Program-made: the position numbers and the translations under genes
Notes under the pieces: model-generated
Databases searched by the model: none
What the model saw: the letters and a program-made list of their open reading frames with translations, nothing else
What the model was told of the DNA's origin: nothing
Source of the DNA: Panonychus citri
Taxonomy: Eukaryota; Arthropoda; Arachnida; Trombidiformes; Tetranychidae
Direction of reading: 5' to 3'
Length of the DNA: 64,000 nt
NCBI RefSeq assembly: GCF_014898815.1
Contig: NW_026515545.1
Span: 1,550,001 to 1,614,000 of the forward strand
In this document: piece by piece, positions 13,499 through 24,800 of the stretch
How positions within the stretch are numbered: position 1 is the first letter of the stretch
Layout: each line of letters begins with the position of its first letter

Positions 13499-14139
13499 TC
13501 ACTGTTTGAATTGCAGTAATTTAGCCAATGGATCCTCCGATTTCATGATTCCGCTTCCGACAATTATAATATCCGCTCTTCGGTTGATAACTGCTTCTTC
13601 TGATGATACGTATTGTTGTCTCAAAGTACCGCAATTTACATCGATATTCACACCAAGAGTGAACCAGGATCATTGGTTACAGGTGATTGACTAATAAACC
13701 TGAGACACAATTGGGAAATTTATCGCCAATTTTCAATCTCATCCAATTTAATGTCTTTAAATGACATTTTCGCGATCAACAAACAACCTCTTGGACCACC
13801 ACACGAATTGACACCTTTAATCAAAGCCTCGATAGCTCCAGATCCAGAGTTAAGATGAGCAGTAATTAAGTCAGCCCAATCTTGAATTCGAAACATGCCT
13901 CCAACGTATAATTGTTGATTAGGTGAACCAATGTCGGCAAATTTAAAATCTTCAAATACAAGGAACGAGTGTTTCTTTTTCAATCTTCCAATATTCTCAG
14001 TAAATTGTTGATAATCAAAGTCTTCAATAATGCACACTAGTAATTTAAGAGCCACAATATGAGGTCCAAGTCGATCGGCAATGTCCAGAATATCAGCTGA
14101 TCGAGTTAAACAACAGAAAAGCAAAGAATTGTAGCAAAC
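13499..14139 (-). pseudogene. UMPS: Fragment of UMP synthase (OMP decarboxylase domain), broken
   Basis: The minus strand shows an animal-type OMP decarboxylase: RSADILDIADRLGPHIVALK, then FLVFEDFKFADIG (the D-x-K-x-x-D catalytic motif), then DWADLITAHLNSGSGA and RGCLLIAKMS, and in another frame GVNIDVNCGTLRQQY and ADIIIVGSGI to a TGA at 13499-13501. It is damaged. There is an in-frame TAA at about 13720, a frame change near 13665-13675, a stretch missing between the two parts, and the substrate-side THVD after the Lys of VALK is replaced. The orotate phosphoribosyltransferase half, which in animals is fused upstream, is absent from the 170 bp left before FNTB. No GT-AG intron of reasonable length repairs the break. 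A second, intact UMPS elsewhere is expected. Consensus error could explain one lesion but not the missing domain. Confidence 0.82.
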
Positions 14140-14242
14140 ACTTGTTAACCTTATTAAGTTGTCTTTTCTTCATTTGTATCCAACTTTGAATTGTAACTTA
14201 AAAATAGATTTTCATTCAATGTAATAAAACTGTCGTGAGCAC

Positions 14243-14335
14243 GCTGAGAACGATGAAATAAACCATAATTGTACATTTTACAACAATACTAATTGTTTTA
14301 ATGACAAATTATCTCAATTTTGTACATCGGTTGGT
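14243..14335. repeat. Right copy of the roughly 80-bp direct repeat flanking the panB-UMPS segment
   Basis: Aligns with 12050-12145. It overlaps the last codons and 3' end of FNTB (minus strand), so it is probably the original context, with the left copy derived from the same junction. Confidence 0.7.
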
Positions 14336-15916
14336 AACGAAAAAGGATAATCTTTGAAATATTCATTGGCAAAAGTTATTGATTTCATGGTGAGATTATA
14401 AACAGGATGAACAGGAATCTGGAATTAGAGATAATTTTAAATATTAGTCGAAATTTTGACTTGAAGACTGAAAGTTTTTTTGGTCGAGATAATCAGAGTT
14501 AATATTTACCAATTTATTGGATTGAGAACCAACAACCATATCAGCTCCAAACGCAAATTGGGAAACCGAAAGTCCAGATAAATCATAACAGGTATGATAA
14601 AAATCGGGAATTCGACCTGGTTTATCAATTAGACCTCCTCGATTGGCTTGACAACAGACCAAAAGATATTCTTGTAATGCTTGTTGATTAAAAGTCCATT
14701 TTCTAAAATTTAATAGATGAGGATCTAAATAGGAAAATATAAAGAAGAGAGAATTTATTAATTAGCAAATTTAAATGGTTCTCGAAATTTTGGAATAATT
14801 TATACTTTGTTTCGATAAATGTGATTCAATGATTGCAATTGCTCCCGCTTGCCAGAAAGAGTAACAACCATCGACTAATTTATTGGTTCGACCACAGAAT
14901 CCACCTTCAATCGGTTTCTGTTTCATCACAGTCCATCTTAGTAAAGATTTAAGGTCACATCTATGAGCTTGACCGAAAAGGGTTAAAGCTGCAAGAGCAC
15001 AAAAAGAGTAACCCCCATGGGCTTCCTCATCTGGCATGGCACCGAATCCACCTTCATATGTTTGACATTTTAACAGCCATTCTGCTGAACCTTCAAAAAG
15101 TTCATTAGTATTAATACCCGTCATGTAAGCTACAGCAGCAGCACAATAAATTCCCCTGACATCACTTTCACCATCTTCATGCATGACAAATGATCCATCG
15201 GGTTGACGCATTTTCATCAGATATTTATACAAAGCTAATCTATCAATAGAAGCCAAAGCATCTTCATGAGATAGAGTTAGTAAAGCGCTTATTGCTCCGT
15301 AAGTTGTTGCTAAATGAGGAATTTGATCTGGTCCACCTCCGTATCCTCCATCAAGTCGGCAACATCTATTTAGAAAGGTAACTATATCATTGCGAGATTC
15401 ATCTAATAATGATTCATCGCCTAACAATGAGATCGAATGTACAATCCAATAAACCATCCAGGGTTGGGCAGCATCTAAAGATTGATAGCCAACATCAGGA
15501 TTAAAGAGACCTTCAATAAGCCATCTTAAGTGTAAAGATCGATTGAGTTCAAGAGAATCAATTTTCGCAGCATATTTAGATCTCGCTAGTCGATAACTTT
15601 TCAATATTTTAATTTGTACCTTCTCCTCCTCAATACTTGTTTTAGTCGGGAAACCATACGAATTATGAAAAAGAGGAAAATCGGCTTGACAAAATCTCAA
15701 CGAATCAACTAAAAACCAATAAATGAGTAAGAACAGAAAAACCACAAGAAAAACAGAGATTAACAGAAAACAATTAAGATCAAATTGGTAAATTTCAAAA
15801 AAAGAACAAAAAAAAAATAATTTGGACAAATGGAAAATCAAACAGAAAATAGAACCAAAAAAACGAAATCTCTTACCATTACTCTTCCATTGATCACAGT
15901 TATTAACAGAAGACAT
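14314..15916 (-). CDS. FNTB: Protein farnesyltransferase subunit beta
   Basis: Four exons, 15916-15877, 15708-14806, 14724-14510 and 14418-14314, join in frame to 420 aa. A hydrophobic open stretch between the first two exons is an intron (donor GTAAGA, acceptor TTTTTAG), not a membrane segment. Prenyltransferase alpha-alpha barrel repeats are clear: LDGGYGGGPDQIPHLATTYGA, QPDGSF, YEGGFGAMPDEEAHGGYSFC and IEGGFCGRTNKLVDGCYSFW. The zinc ligands are the Asp and Cys of KLVDGCYSF and the His of DFYHTCYDLSGLS. The last exon has HPVYNL, as in animal FNTB. The subunit binds farnesyl-PP and the CaaX protein and works as a heterodimer with FNTA in the cytosol. FNTB shares a divergent 503-bp promoter region with SS18. 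Confidence 0.96.
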
Positions 15917-16419
15917 AATTTAGAATTAGAATAGAATTAATTAGATTTAATTAAACGTATTTACAATTAAATAAAATGGCAAGAAAATGATGAAAGATGA
16001 ATAAACCAAAAGCGAGACAATTTTGTTAACCAAACAAAAACATAATCTAAATGTCACATTAATCTAACCAATAGAAACTCTTAATTCGGTTGCCATGGAA
16101 ACAGTTTCAATCTCTTATAAGGTTAACACTTGGAGAATATTTTTCACCATTGGTTCGAAGAGTGTGACAAATAGCATCTGATGAATTCTAAGCTGTGACA
16201 TTGTTCTGGTTTTCTAATCTCTCAATTGTTTTTGTCTGTTCACTTTTATCTGATTGTTTATTTTTTCTTAAAAAGTACTAATTAATTAATCACTTTTTGT
16301 TCATCCTATAGGATTGAGATTATTTATTTTAAATTCGTTATTTTATTTAACATTCATCATAACAATTAACCTTTTTTTCCCTTCTTCTGATCGGTCGCTG
16401 GTTACCTGGTTAAGGCAAG
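15917..16419. promoter_or_regulatory. Divergent promoter region of FNTB and SS18
   Basis: 503 bp between the two start codons, which face away from each other. It includes an X-box-like palindrome at 16089-16102 (GTTGCCATGGAAAC), one base off the RFX consensus GTNRCC-N2-RGYAAC. No TATA element is placed convincingly. Confidence 0.5.
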
Positions 16420-17990
16420 ATGTCGGTTGCTTTCTTACCCAATCAACGTGCCCGTGGCCCTACAAATCAATCGCAAATTCTTAAGGTAAACTTTTAATTG
16501 TTATTCTTAATTGTCTTTCAATGGATTAATAATTGATCCCCGTTTTTCAATCTTTAAGTTGCATGTAAAATTTACATTAGTTATTTTACTCTTAATTCAT
16601 TTAGCATTTAATGTGTCTCTTTTTTATTTTAGAATCTTTTGTTTTTCCTAATATGTGAGAACAAAATTGAATCTTTTTTTTCGATTATTTTGTTATTTTC
16701 TTTTTACCCTATTGATGTTTATTTTGTTCTAATTGATTGAACTTGTTGTTTTTCCATTTCGATTTGTATTTGTAGATGCTTGATGAAAACTGTCAACTTA
16801 TCCAGGCCATTGTGGATGCTCAAAGTAAAGGAAAATCGTCTGAAAGTATACACTTTCAAAATATTCTTCATCGTAATTTAACCTATTTGGCTTCATTGGC
16901 TGATCCTAATCCAAATTTACAAGCAATCATTCCAGCTCCACAATCATTTGGACAAAATCAACCAATAAAACATGAAAACATGCCACCTCAACCTTCTGGT
17001 GTGTATTTATTTTCTTTGCAAAATATCCTATTCTTTTTACATTTTGTTCTGGTAATTAAAACATTCTCCTAATCTCAACTTACAATTTATATTGCAGAGT
17101 GTATGCCACCACCTCCTCCACCAGCACCTCATTCGCAAGGACCTCCAACAAGTTCAGCAACTGGTCAACCAGCCATTCCTAATCCAAATACTGGTCCACC
17201 TCAACCAACTACATCTCCACCTTCATCCAGTGCTGGACCAAATGTTCCACCTCATCAGTATGGAAACATGATGCCACCTCCTAGACCACCGGCATCTACT
17301 CCTCAACCTCCTAATTCTTATGGTAACTATCAAATGCCTTCAAATCAACAACAATACAACCAGGGACAATATCCTCCAACATCAGGCTATTCTGGTTATG
17401 GAAATTACAACCAAGGACCTCCAGCATCTCCACAAGGACCAGCTCAGGCACCAAATTCCCCTTACCCAACTCCACCGCCCTCTCAACAATATGGATCTTA
17501 TCCCAATTATCCTCAGCCAGGTTACACCAATGCTCCTCCTCAGCCACCTCCCAGTCCAGCTCAAGGTTCAGGTCCCACAAACTGGTATCCACCGACTGGC
17601 TCACAACAAACTCCTGGTTACTCTGCAGCCAATCCAGTTCATCCAGGTACCGCTGGACCTGGTGCTGGTCAACCTCCTGCAGCCGGTCCTCAACAAAGCT
17701 ACCCTGGATATGGTGCTTATAATCAAGGTTCACAATATTCCCAACCAGGATATGGGGCCAACTATGGTTCACCAAATCCCGGTCCGTCCTCACCAGCAAG
17801 TGGAGGTTATGTTTCACCAGCTCCTTCCGCATCACCTCAAGCACCCGGAGCACAAACTCGTCCAGGGTATCATCAGCAAGCTGGTTATGGTCACTTTTCG
17901 GCTCGTGGTCCTGCACCCATGGGAGCTTATCCAGGTTATGATCAATCTTCACAAGGTTATCCAGGTTATGGTCCACCTCAGCCTCAATAG
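16420..17990 (+). CDS. SS18: SS18 (SYT) homologue, BAF chromatin-remodelling subunit
   Basis: Three exons, 16420-16485, 16776-16998 and 17098-17990, join in frame to 393 aa. Residues 1-22 (MSVAFLPNQRARG...) and the following SNH domain (MLDENCQLIQAIVDAQSKGK, then LHRNLTYLASLADPN) are diagnostic of SS18/SS18L1/CREST. The rest is a low-complexity Gln/Pro/Gly/Tyr region with repeated PGYG, YGxY and QPGY units (the QPGY domain), which in vertebrate SS18 drives self-association and co-activation. The SNH domain links SS18 to BRG1/BRM in BAF complexes. Intron 1 follows codon 22, so the first exon is very short. AATAAA signals occur near 18038 and 18297. Antisense and frame-shifted open frames over the repeats are shadows. 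Confidence 0.94.
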
Positions 17991-18872
17991 ATTAAATTTA
18001 GACAAAAGAAAATCTAATCCTTCCCATTGATCCAACAAAAATAAATGGCGACTAACCGACTATTTCTGTTACCATTTTTGGAAATATCTTATCATTATCA
18101 TTATCATACTTTAAATATAATTGTTTACAAATTGCATGTGTAATGTGAAAACAAAAACAAAAACAAAAAACCGCACTAAACGCTATTCATCTTAAATGTC
18201 TCGACGAAACAAAAACAAAACAAAAAAACATCAGATAATTAATGTAAATTCTGATAAATTTAATTTTGATGTGTGAATTGATTTCAGATAATATCTCAAT
18301 AAATGAATCCTAAAATTTTTGACTCGTCCATTCAAACAAAATGAATGACCATTTTCTCATGTAAAACTGATCAATGATTAAAACACAATTAAAGATGAAC
18401 AATTAAAATCCATAGATGGCGTCAATTCTTCCATAGAGATAAAATAATATAGAAAAAAAATATCATGAAGATAAAGAAGATAATATTCCAACATGAATTC
18501 CCTTTATAGTTACCACAACATTGAAGAATCTACTTTCACTTTCTCAGTTACTCTCGATTGCCTTTTAAATTATCAAACTTTACATAACTTTTAGTGCTCA
18601 TCAAGAGTTAATTAATTGTCCCATAAGTGTAAACAACATTAACCTCAGATGATACAATATCAACGACAATTAACAGTTAATCAACTGATCAATTGGACTG
18701 AGTGAAACAAGAAAAGTTTCATTTTTTAGTTCAACAGTGATAAAAGTTTGTTTGTTTGTATTTTTTTTTTGGTGAAACAATCAGAAACTATTGAACAATT
18801 TAAATTGTAATCAAATCTCATCCATAGGAAGAGAAATCTGATCTTTGTTAATCTTTCCAACTAAAAGTGAAA
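17991..18872. other. 3' region of SS18 and upstream region of Beat-like gene B
   Basis: Contains two likely SS18 polyadenylation signals (about 18038 and 18297), an AGATGGCG core at 18414-18421 and A-rich DNA. No additional coding exon seen. Confidence 0.5.
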
Positions 18873-21800
18873 ATGGGATTAAACATAAGACAATTTGTGG
18901 GCAAATTAATCTCCTTCATAATATACTCAACACTATTACACACAGGTAAGTCTCTATTATCAGATAATTAGATAAGTAAATGTTGGTTTTCAATGTTTAA
19001 TCATTTCTGATGATCAGAATTTTTTTCGCCATCAAAATGGTCAAAAAGTGAACCTCCATTGCTTTTGTAGATACACAAACTAATCTCCATATATATTCAT
19101 TGTTATATATTAACAGTTAATATAAATTTAGATTAACTAATTATGATGATTAGAGTATGAAAAAAACGACAACGAAATTAACACAGAATCTCAATTTGTT
19201 TATAGTAAATTCAGCTCACAAAAAAAATACACTTTCTCTTCATGGTAACATGATGATTATGGTTAAAGGTTATAATCTAATTAAGGATTATAAGTATAAG
19301 ACTAATGTAATAAAATATATATCAATGTTTATAAATTATGATCATTACATTAGTCACAATGATTATCATGATGATGATTAACAACAACTTACCTTTTTTA
19401 GATTCAGATCTCTCTCTCTCACTCATTATGTTTATTTAATAAGGTGAAGATGATAAAGTTGATAATCAGAAAGGAATCACGTTCACAATTCAATGAATTT
19501 ATATGAAACTGTTTCTGTTGAATAATTAAAACAATTTTTAAAAAGAAAACATGAAAAACTAATCACAATTGAAAAGGGAAAAAACTGTTGACTTTATTTT
19601 CCATAAACTAGAATAGAGACAAAAAAGAATAGAATTTTTTTTTGCTTAAAAAGAATAGAACAAAATTGAAAAAGAGAAAAATTATCAACACAATCATCAG
19701 TTTCTCTTTCAATGGCTTCTTAAAGTCTGTGGAATTTTTTTCTTCCGTTAAAAAAGAGGTAAATCTAAACTCTTTCTCATCATCATCATCATCATTTTCT
19801 CTTTCTTTTCATCTTCATCACCGTTTCTCTCTCATCTTTAAGTGACTTTTACATTTGTGGAAATTAAATTAAATGTTATGTGTATTAGAAAAATTAACCT
19901 TTCCTGTTGGTCGATCTAAATTGTTAACCCTTTTTTGGTAAATCAGATTACATTTGATTAGAATTTGTGTGATTAACAAGATGAATTAGTTTCTTGATTG
20001 TTACAATTAACTGTTCACTTTTTTGGAGATTACAAAATGGACGATCACAATTTAGAAAACTCTGTTTTCTTAATTTTGTTATTGTGAATTCTGTTCAAAG
20101 AGTAACCGACTTGTGATCTCTTTGATTCTGTTGCCATGGTCGCCATTTTGGATTCTTATTGTTTTCCTCTTCTTCTTCTTACCTGTTATTATCATTTCTT
20201 TTGTGGTTTATCAATGTTAAATTATACAAGAATAACATTGTTAAAATGATGATTATTGTAAATATTGTTTAACTTGTGTGTGTTAATCATATCATGGATT
20301 TGTAACCCATGGTAAGTAAAAAAATGGAAACAGTGTGTGCTCAATGTTTACTTTTCTTCAATTGGTATTGCGTTTTTTTTGCCCCCAAGCTACGAAATCT
20401 AAATTGTACTGAGTCATGTGGATGGAAATATACTTAAAGGTGTGGTACTCATTTGATTAAATGCCTTCTCGATAATATCATAGGAAAACTTTCAAGAGAA
20501 AATTCCACAACAATAACATTAGTCAATCATCATTCTCATTAACTTATTACTCTACTTTTGGATTCTTTGTTGGTTCTTGTGTATATTCATCAATGGGACC
20601 ATGTAAATTTTCATCTTCATCTCTTTTAATTCATCTGTTCGTTTTACTTGAAAGTAAACTTTATCTTCATCTTCATTATTATCAACATCTAGCCTACTAC
20701 AACAACAACATTCGTATCTACAATTGAAATGGATTATTCCATCTGAATATTCACCTTAAAGGAATTGAATATCTAAAATAACATCTCTCTCTTCCTCCCA
20801 ACATGATTATCATCGTCATCTTTACTTTAACAAATTTTCACCTTTTTCTCATGCAAAAATAGGCAATATTTTGAAATAACATGTCAAAACCAAATAATCT
20901 AACCCAATTCCTTTCACACTATTATATTATTACCTGGAGGTTAAATTGCGATTTCCAAACACACCAGGTAAATGTAATCAACCAATCAACAAACCAATCA
21001 GCAGGGATGTAAATATATAAATTTTCAAAGCAATAATCACCCACAGGTAGAGATAAATCCACTACAATCGACCATACATAATAATATATAAATATGATGA
21101 TTATTAACACTAACCGTTAAATAATTATCGTATAAATAGCTAACTGCTAATATTTTTATCCATCATCATAATATATATTGATTGTTTATATTGACTGATA
21201 GATACTAACCTTGATCAACCTAATCAGACTGGATGTTAATCTAATTGTTGATTTTTTTCGTGTATCTCGTTAATTGTGTAAGTATAATACATAGATATTC
21301 ATATTCATTCAGGGATAAGGTTTTCAACCTTGTAGTATCTTTGAAAACTTAATAAGTTTATGTGATATAATGAATTACCATGAGCTCACTGAATCCCAAT
21401 TACATGGAATCGTGTCGATCTACACTCGTAAGAGTAAAGGACCAGTAGACTGATTTTACGTCAAGTTCATCAGTGAATGAGACTTCGAGATTCGAGAGTA
21501 AATTATATGAGGCTTGATTGATTCTCTCTCTCCCTTCATCCCTCTCTCTCTCTCTCTCTCTCTTGATCATTTGTTGTAATTTCTTGGTGACTTTGCAATT
21601 TGTTAAATTGTGATAAAACCTGATCATCTTTTAATCCTCTTAATCTTTGATATCCTCAAGCCTTTTTATAATCTTATCTTATTTAACAGATTTTCATCTC
21701 TTCTTAACTTTCACCTAATCCTAAGCTGACAATTAGAAATCTACTTCTAATCAACTAATAATAACAAAATAAATTGTCACTTGATTGGTCACTATTTAGT

Positions 21801-24800
21801 TTAACAATTAACTTTCAACACAAACAAGAAAACTTTTCAACTAACTATTCATATATACAGGCAATTCCAACTAATTGAAACATGATAATTGTTAAATCTA
21901 ATTAACTGATCAACATTGAATTCACTTATTTTGAAAGATAAATAAGACAAAAATGAAACTGTAACAATCAACAAATTGTTTACTAAAACATGGTAATCAA
22001 TTTTTCATGGAAACTCTAAATGTCAACAATTTCGTGTTGAACTTTAATAATGTTGATTATCAATGAGAAAACAACAAACATGATGATAATCATATTAATC
22101 ATGACAATGATTAAGGAACAACAATCAAGGTAAATGGTGTCCACAATTATTATCGAACCTCTGATCACACTCCCAATTGTGACTCCCAGAGAATTGATTT
22201 AATCATGATTATCATCAACCTCCATCATCATAATCATGATGGAAAATATTAAATCACTGTAATCACGCCCCTGATATTATCGCTCCATTCAATTGACTAT
22301 TTTCATCATCACCATAATCATCATGCAACTATTAACATTATCATCATTATCCAATTTAACTAACAATTTAATTCAGTTATTAAAATAACTTTCAATCAAC
22401 TTTTCCTCTCCAACATCCAACAAGTAAACGTTTCTACCAATTCAATTTACATTTCAATCTAATTTCAATTCAATTCATTTTCATGGTTTCTTTTGATTGA
22501 GAGATTGAAAAAACTTTTTCTTCTTCCTTTAAATCATAATCATGATTAACTAATTTACCAATTGATTAACTTTCAATTGTAAATAATGTAATATTTCAAT
22601 GATTACATTCATCTAATCAACATTTCTCATAACTTTCAATTTCTAACTGATTAACTTGATCATTTTAATTCATGATCACAATCAATTTAAATGTAGTAAT
22701 TGTTTCCCTGGAAATTTCAATTTACAAATTGAATTTATTACCAAATTAATTATTAATTGTAATTGACTCAATTTCTTGTGCTTTTTTTTATGATTTAAAC
22801 GTGTGTTGGTCAAGCAAATTTTTCTTGACCATTTTTCAATTTACATTCATTTGAATGTTAAATTGTTTGGCAATTTAAGTTAATCAACATGATGATGATG
22901 ATGATTAAATTTAATTCTTAAACAATACCAAATCCATTAGCTTAATTTAGTTTTTTTTTAAAAAAAACTTTTACCTTGTTACTTAATCATGATGATCACA
23001 ATTTAATAATCTAATTGATAATATATTTAATTTACTAAATTGAAGTTAACTTTTTTTGCTCAGTTGAAGGAAAAAATTTTGCCAACAATTTAAATCAACT
23101 TACTAAATAGATTGAGTTAATTTCCATGTCGTATCAATAATTAAACATGATTAATGGTAAATAATGATGGAAACATAATCAATGACAATTAACTGATGAT
23201 GATGATAATCAACTGAACCTTTGATATATAAAAATGTTGCCAATGGTTAAATCAAAGTGATTAATAAATAATCATAATGATAGACATTGATTGTTGTTTC
23301 TGTTTATAAGTTAAATCAATGTAACAATCAAAGGTATTGGAATCCATTGAAACCTTTTAAAAGGTAAATTGTTGTAAATTGTTATTGATTGTTGAACATT
23401 TAATGTAACCTTTAATCAATCACAATCAAGTTTACAATTTAATGTTGATTAGAAACCCATTTATCTGAAATGATTGAGAAAAAGTTACAATTAAACTAAT
23501 AACTAACGGGGAAACAATTGAAAATTAACTTCTACTAATAATCTAATATTATTATCAACTAGTTAATCAGTTAATTATATAAGACAATGTTAATCAAATT
23601 AGGTTAGTTAGTTTATTAAATTGTTCATCAATCCATGAAAATATATTATGACAATATATTAATTCAACCTTAACACTGTTTGAACAATTTATTTTTTTTC
23701 TTGTTTATCATCATCAACATGTTATTAAATTAACTAACTATGTAATTATTAAATCGTAACAATTAACTAAATTATTTAAATAAATTTGTAGAAACAAAAA
23801 GTTGACATTAGTTTGATTAATGAAACAATTTACTCATTCTTACTGTTGATTTGTTGAGTGTGAAAATTTTTCTAAATTGTAGATTCACCTGATTAACTGA
23901 TTACTTTGGTGTATTAATAACAATCAGCTTGATTACTGTTTGCTTAATTGTTGTTATATGTGTAAATTAAGTTTTCCATTGGTAATTTCAATCAATTATT
24001 AATATTCAGACTTTGAAAATGATTGTATCATGTTAACATTATAATTGTTAATAGTTAGCATATTGTTAACACGCATATGATGATGATGATGATGATGATA
24101 ATTTGATAACAATCAAGTATTATCATGATTATCATCATGCTGATTCCTGAATAATAATAATTTTCAGGGTGAAAAGTAAAAGGTTTTCAAAGTGAATCAG
24201 GTTCATCAATATAATAGCGATTCAGCAAAAAGAAAAATGAAAAAAACTTTTATATACTTGAAATTGTGCTGATTTCATCACAATTAAGACAACAATCAAC
24301 TAAATCATTGTGATTATGTATCATTATCAACATGCAATGTCTTTTGCTTTCCAGTCTCGAGGTAATTAACTTTAATTAACTAATTCTAAACTACAGTTTC
24401 TCTCACCTAATAAGTTACACTTCTTGGTTTTTTTTTCTTATTCCTTTAATCATAGTAGTTAATTTAATTTACTTTCTTTGGGATTGATTGTTGGAGAGTG
24501 AAAGGAAAAACTTGATTCAGTTGTTAATTGTTGTTATCGAAAAATAGTATTTTTCTTAATTGTCTGTTTGTCCATTCAAAAGGTATGACACACTTTTGAT
24601 TGTTGCAATAGTATTTAACTGGTCCAATGGTTTATTGTTATTAATCCTTAATGTGTAACAATCAATTGATTGTTACAATCGATTCTGTTATCATTATTAT
24701 TATCATCATCATCTTAATCATCTTGGTTCATTGTTAAAACTCTGGGTGTGTGGTAAATTTTTATCAAACAATTAACTATTACCTGGGTTATTGTTATTAT

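Noticed and set aside
15710..15876. N-terminal membrane segment of FNTB
   Set aside because: The hydrophobic stretch is a pyrimidine-rich intron with a GTAAGA donor and TTTTTAG acceptor; farnesyltransferase beta is soluble.
17311..17976. 221-codon open frame antisense to SS18
   Set aside because: It mirrors the Gln/Pro/Tyr repeats of SS18; no independent family features or splice context.
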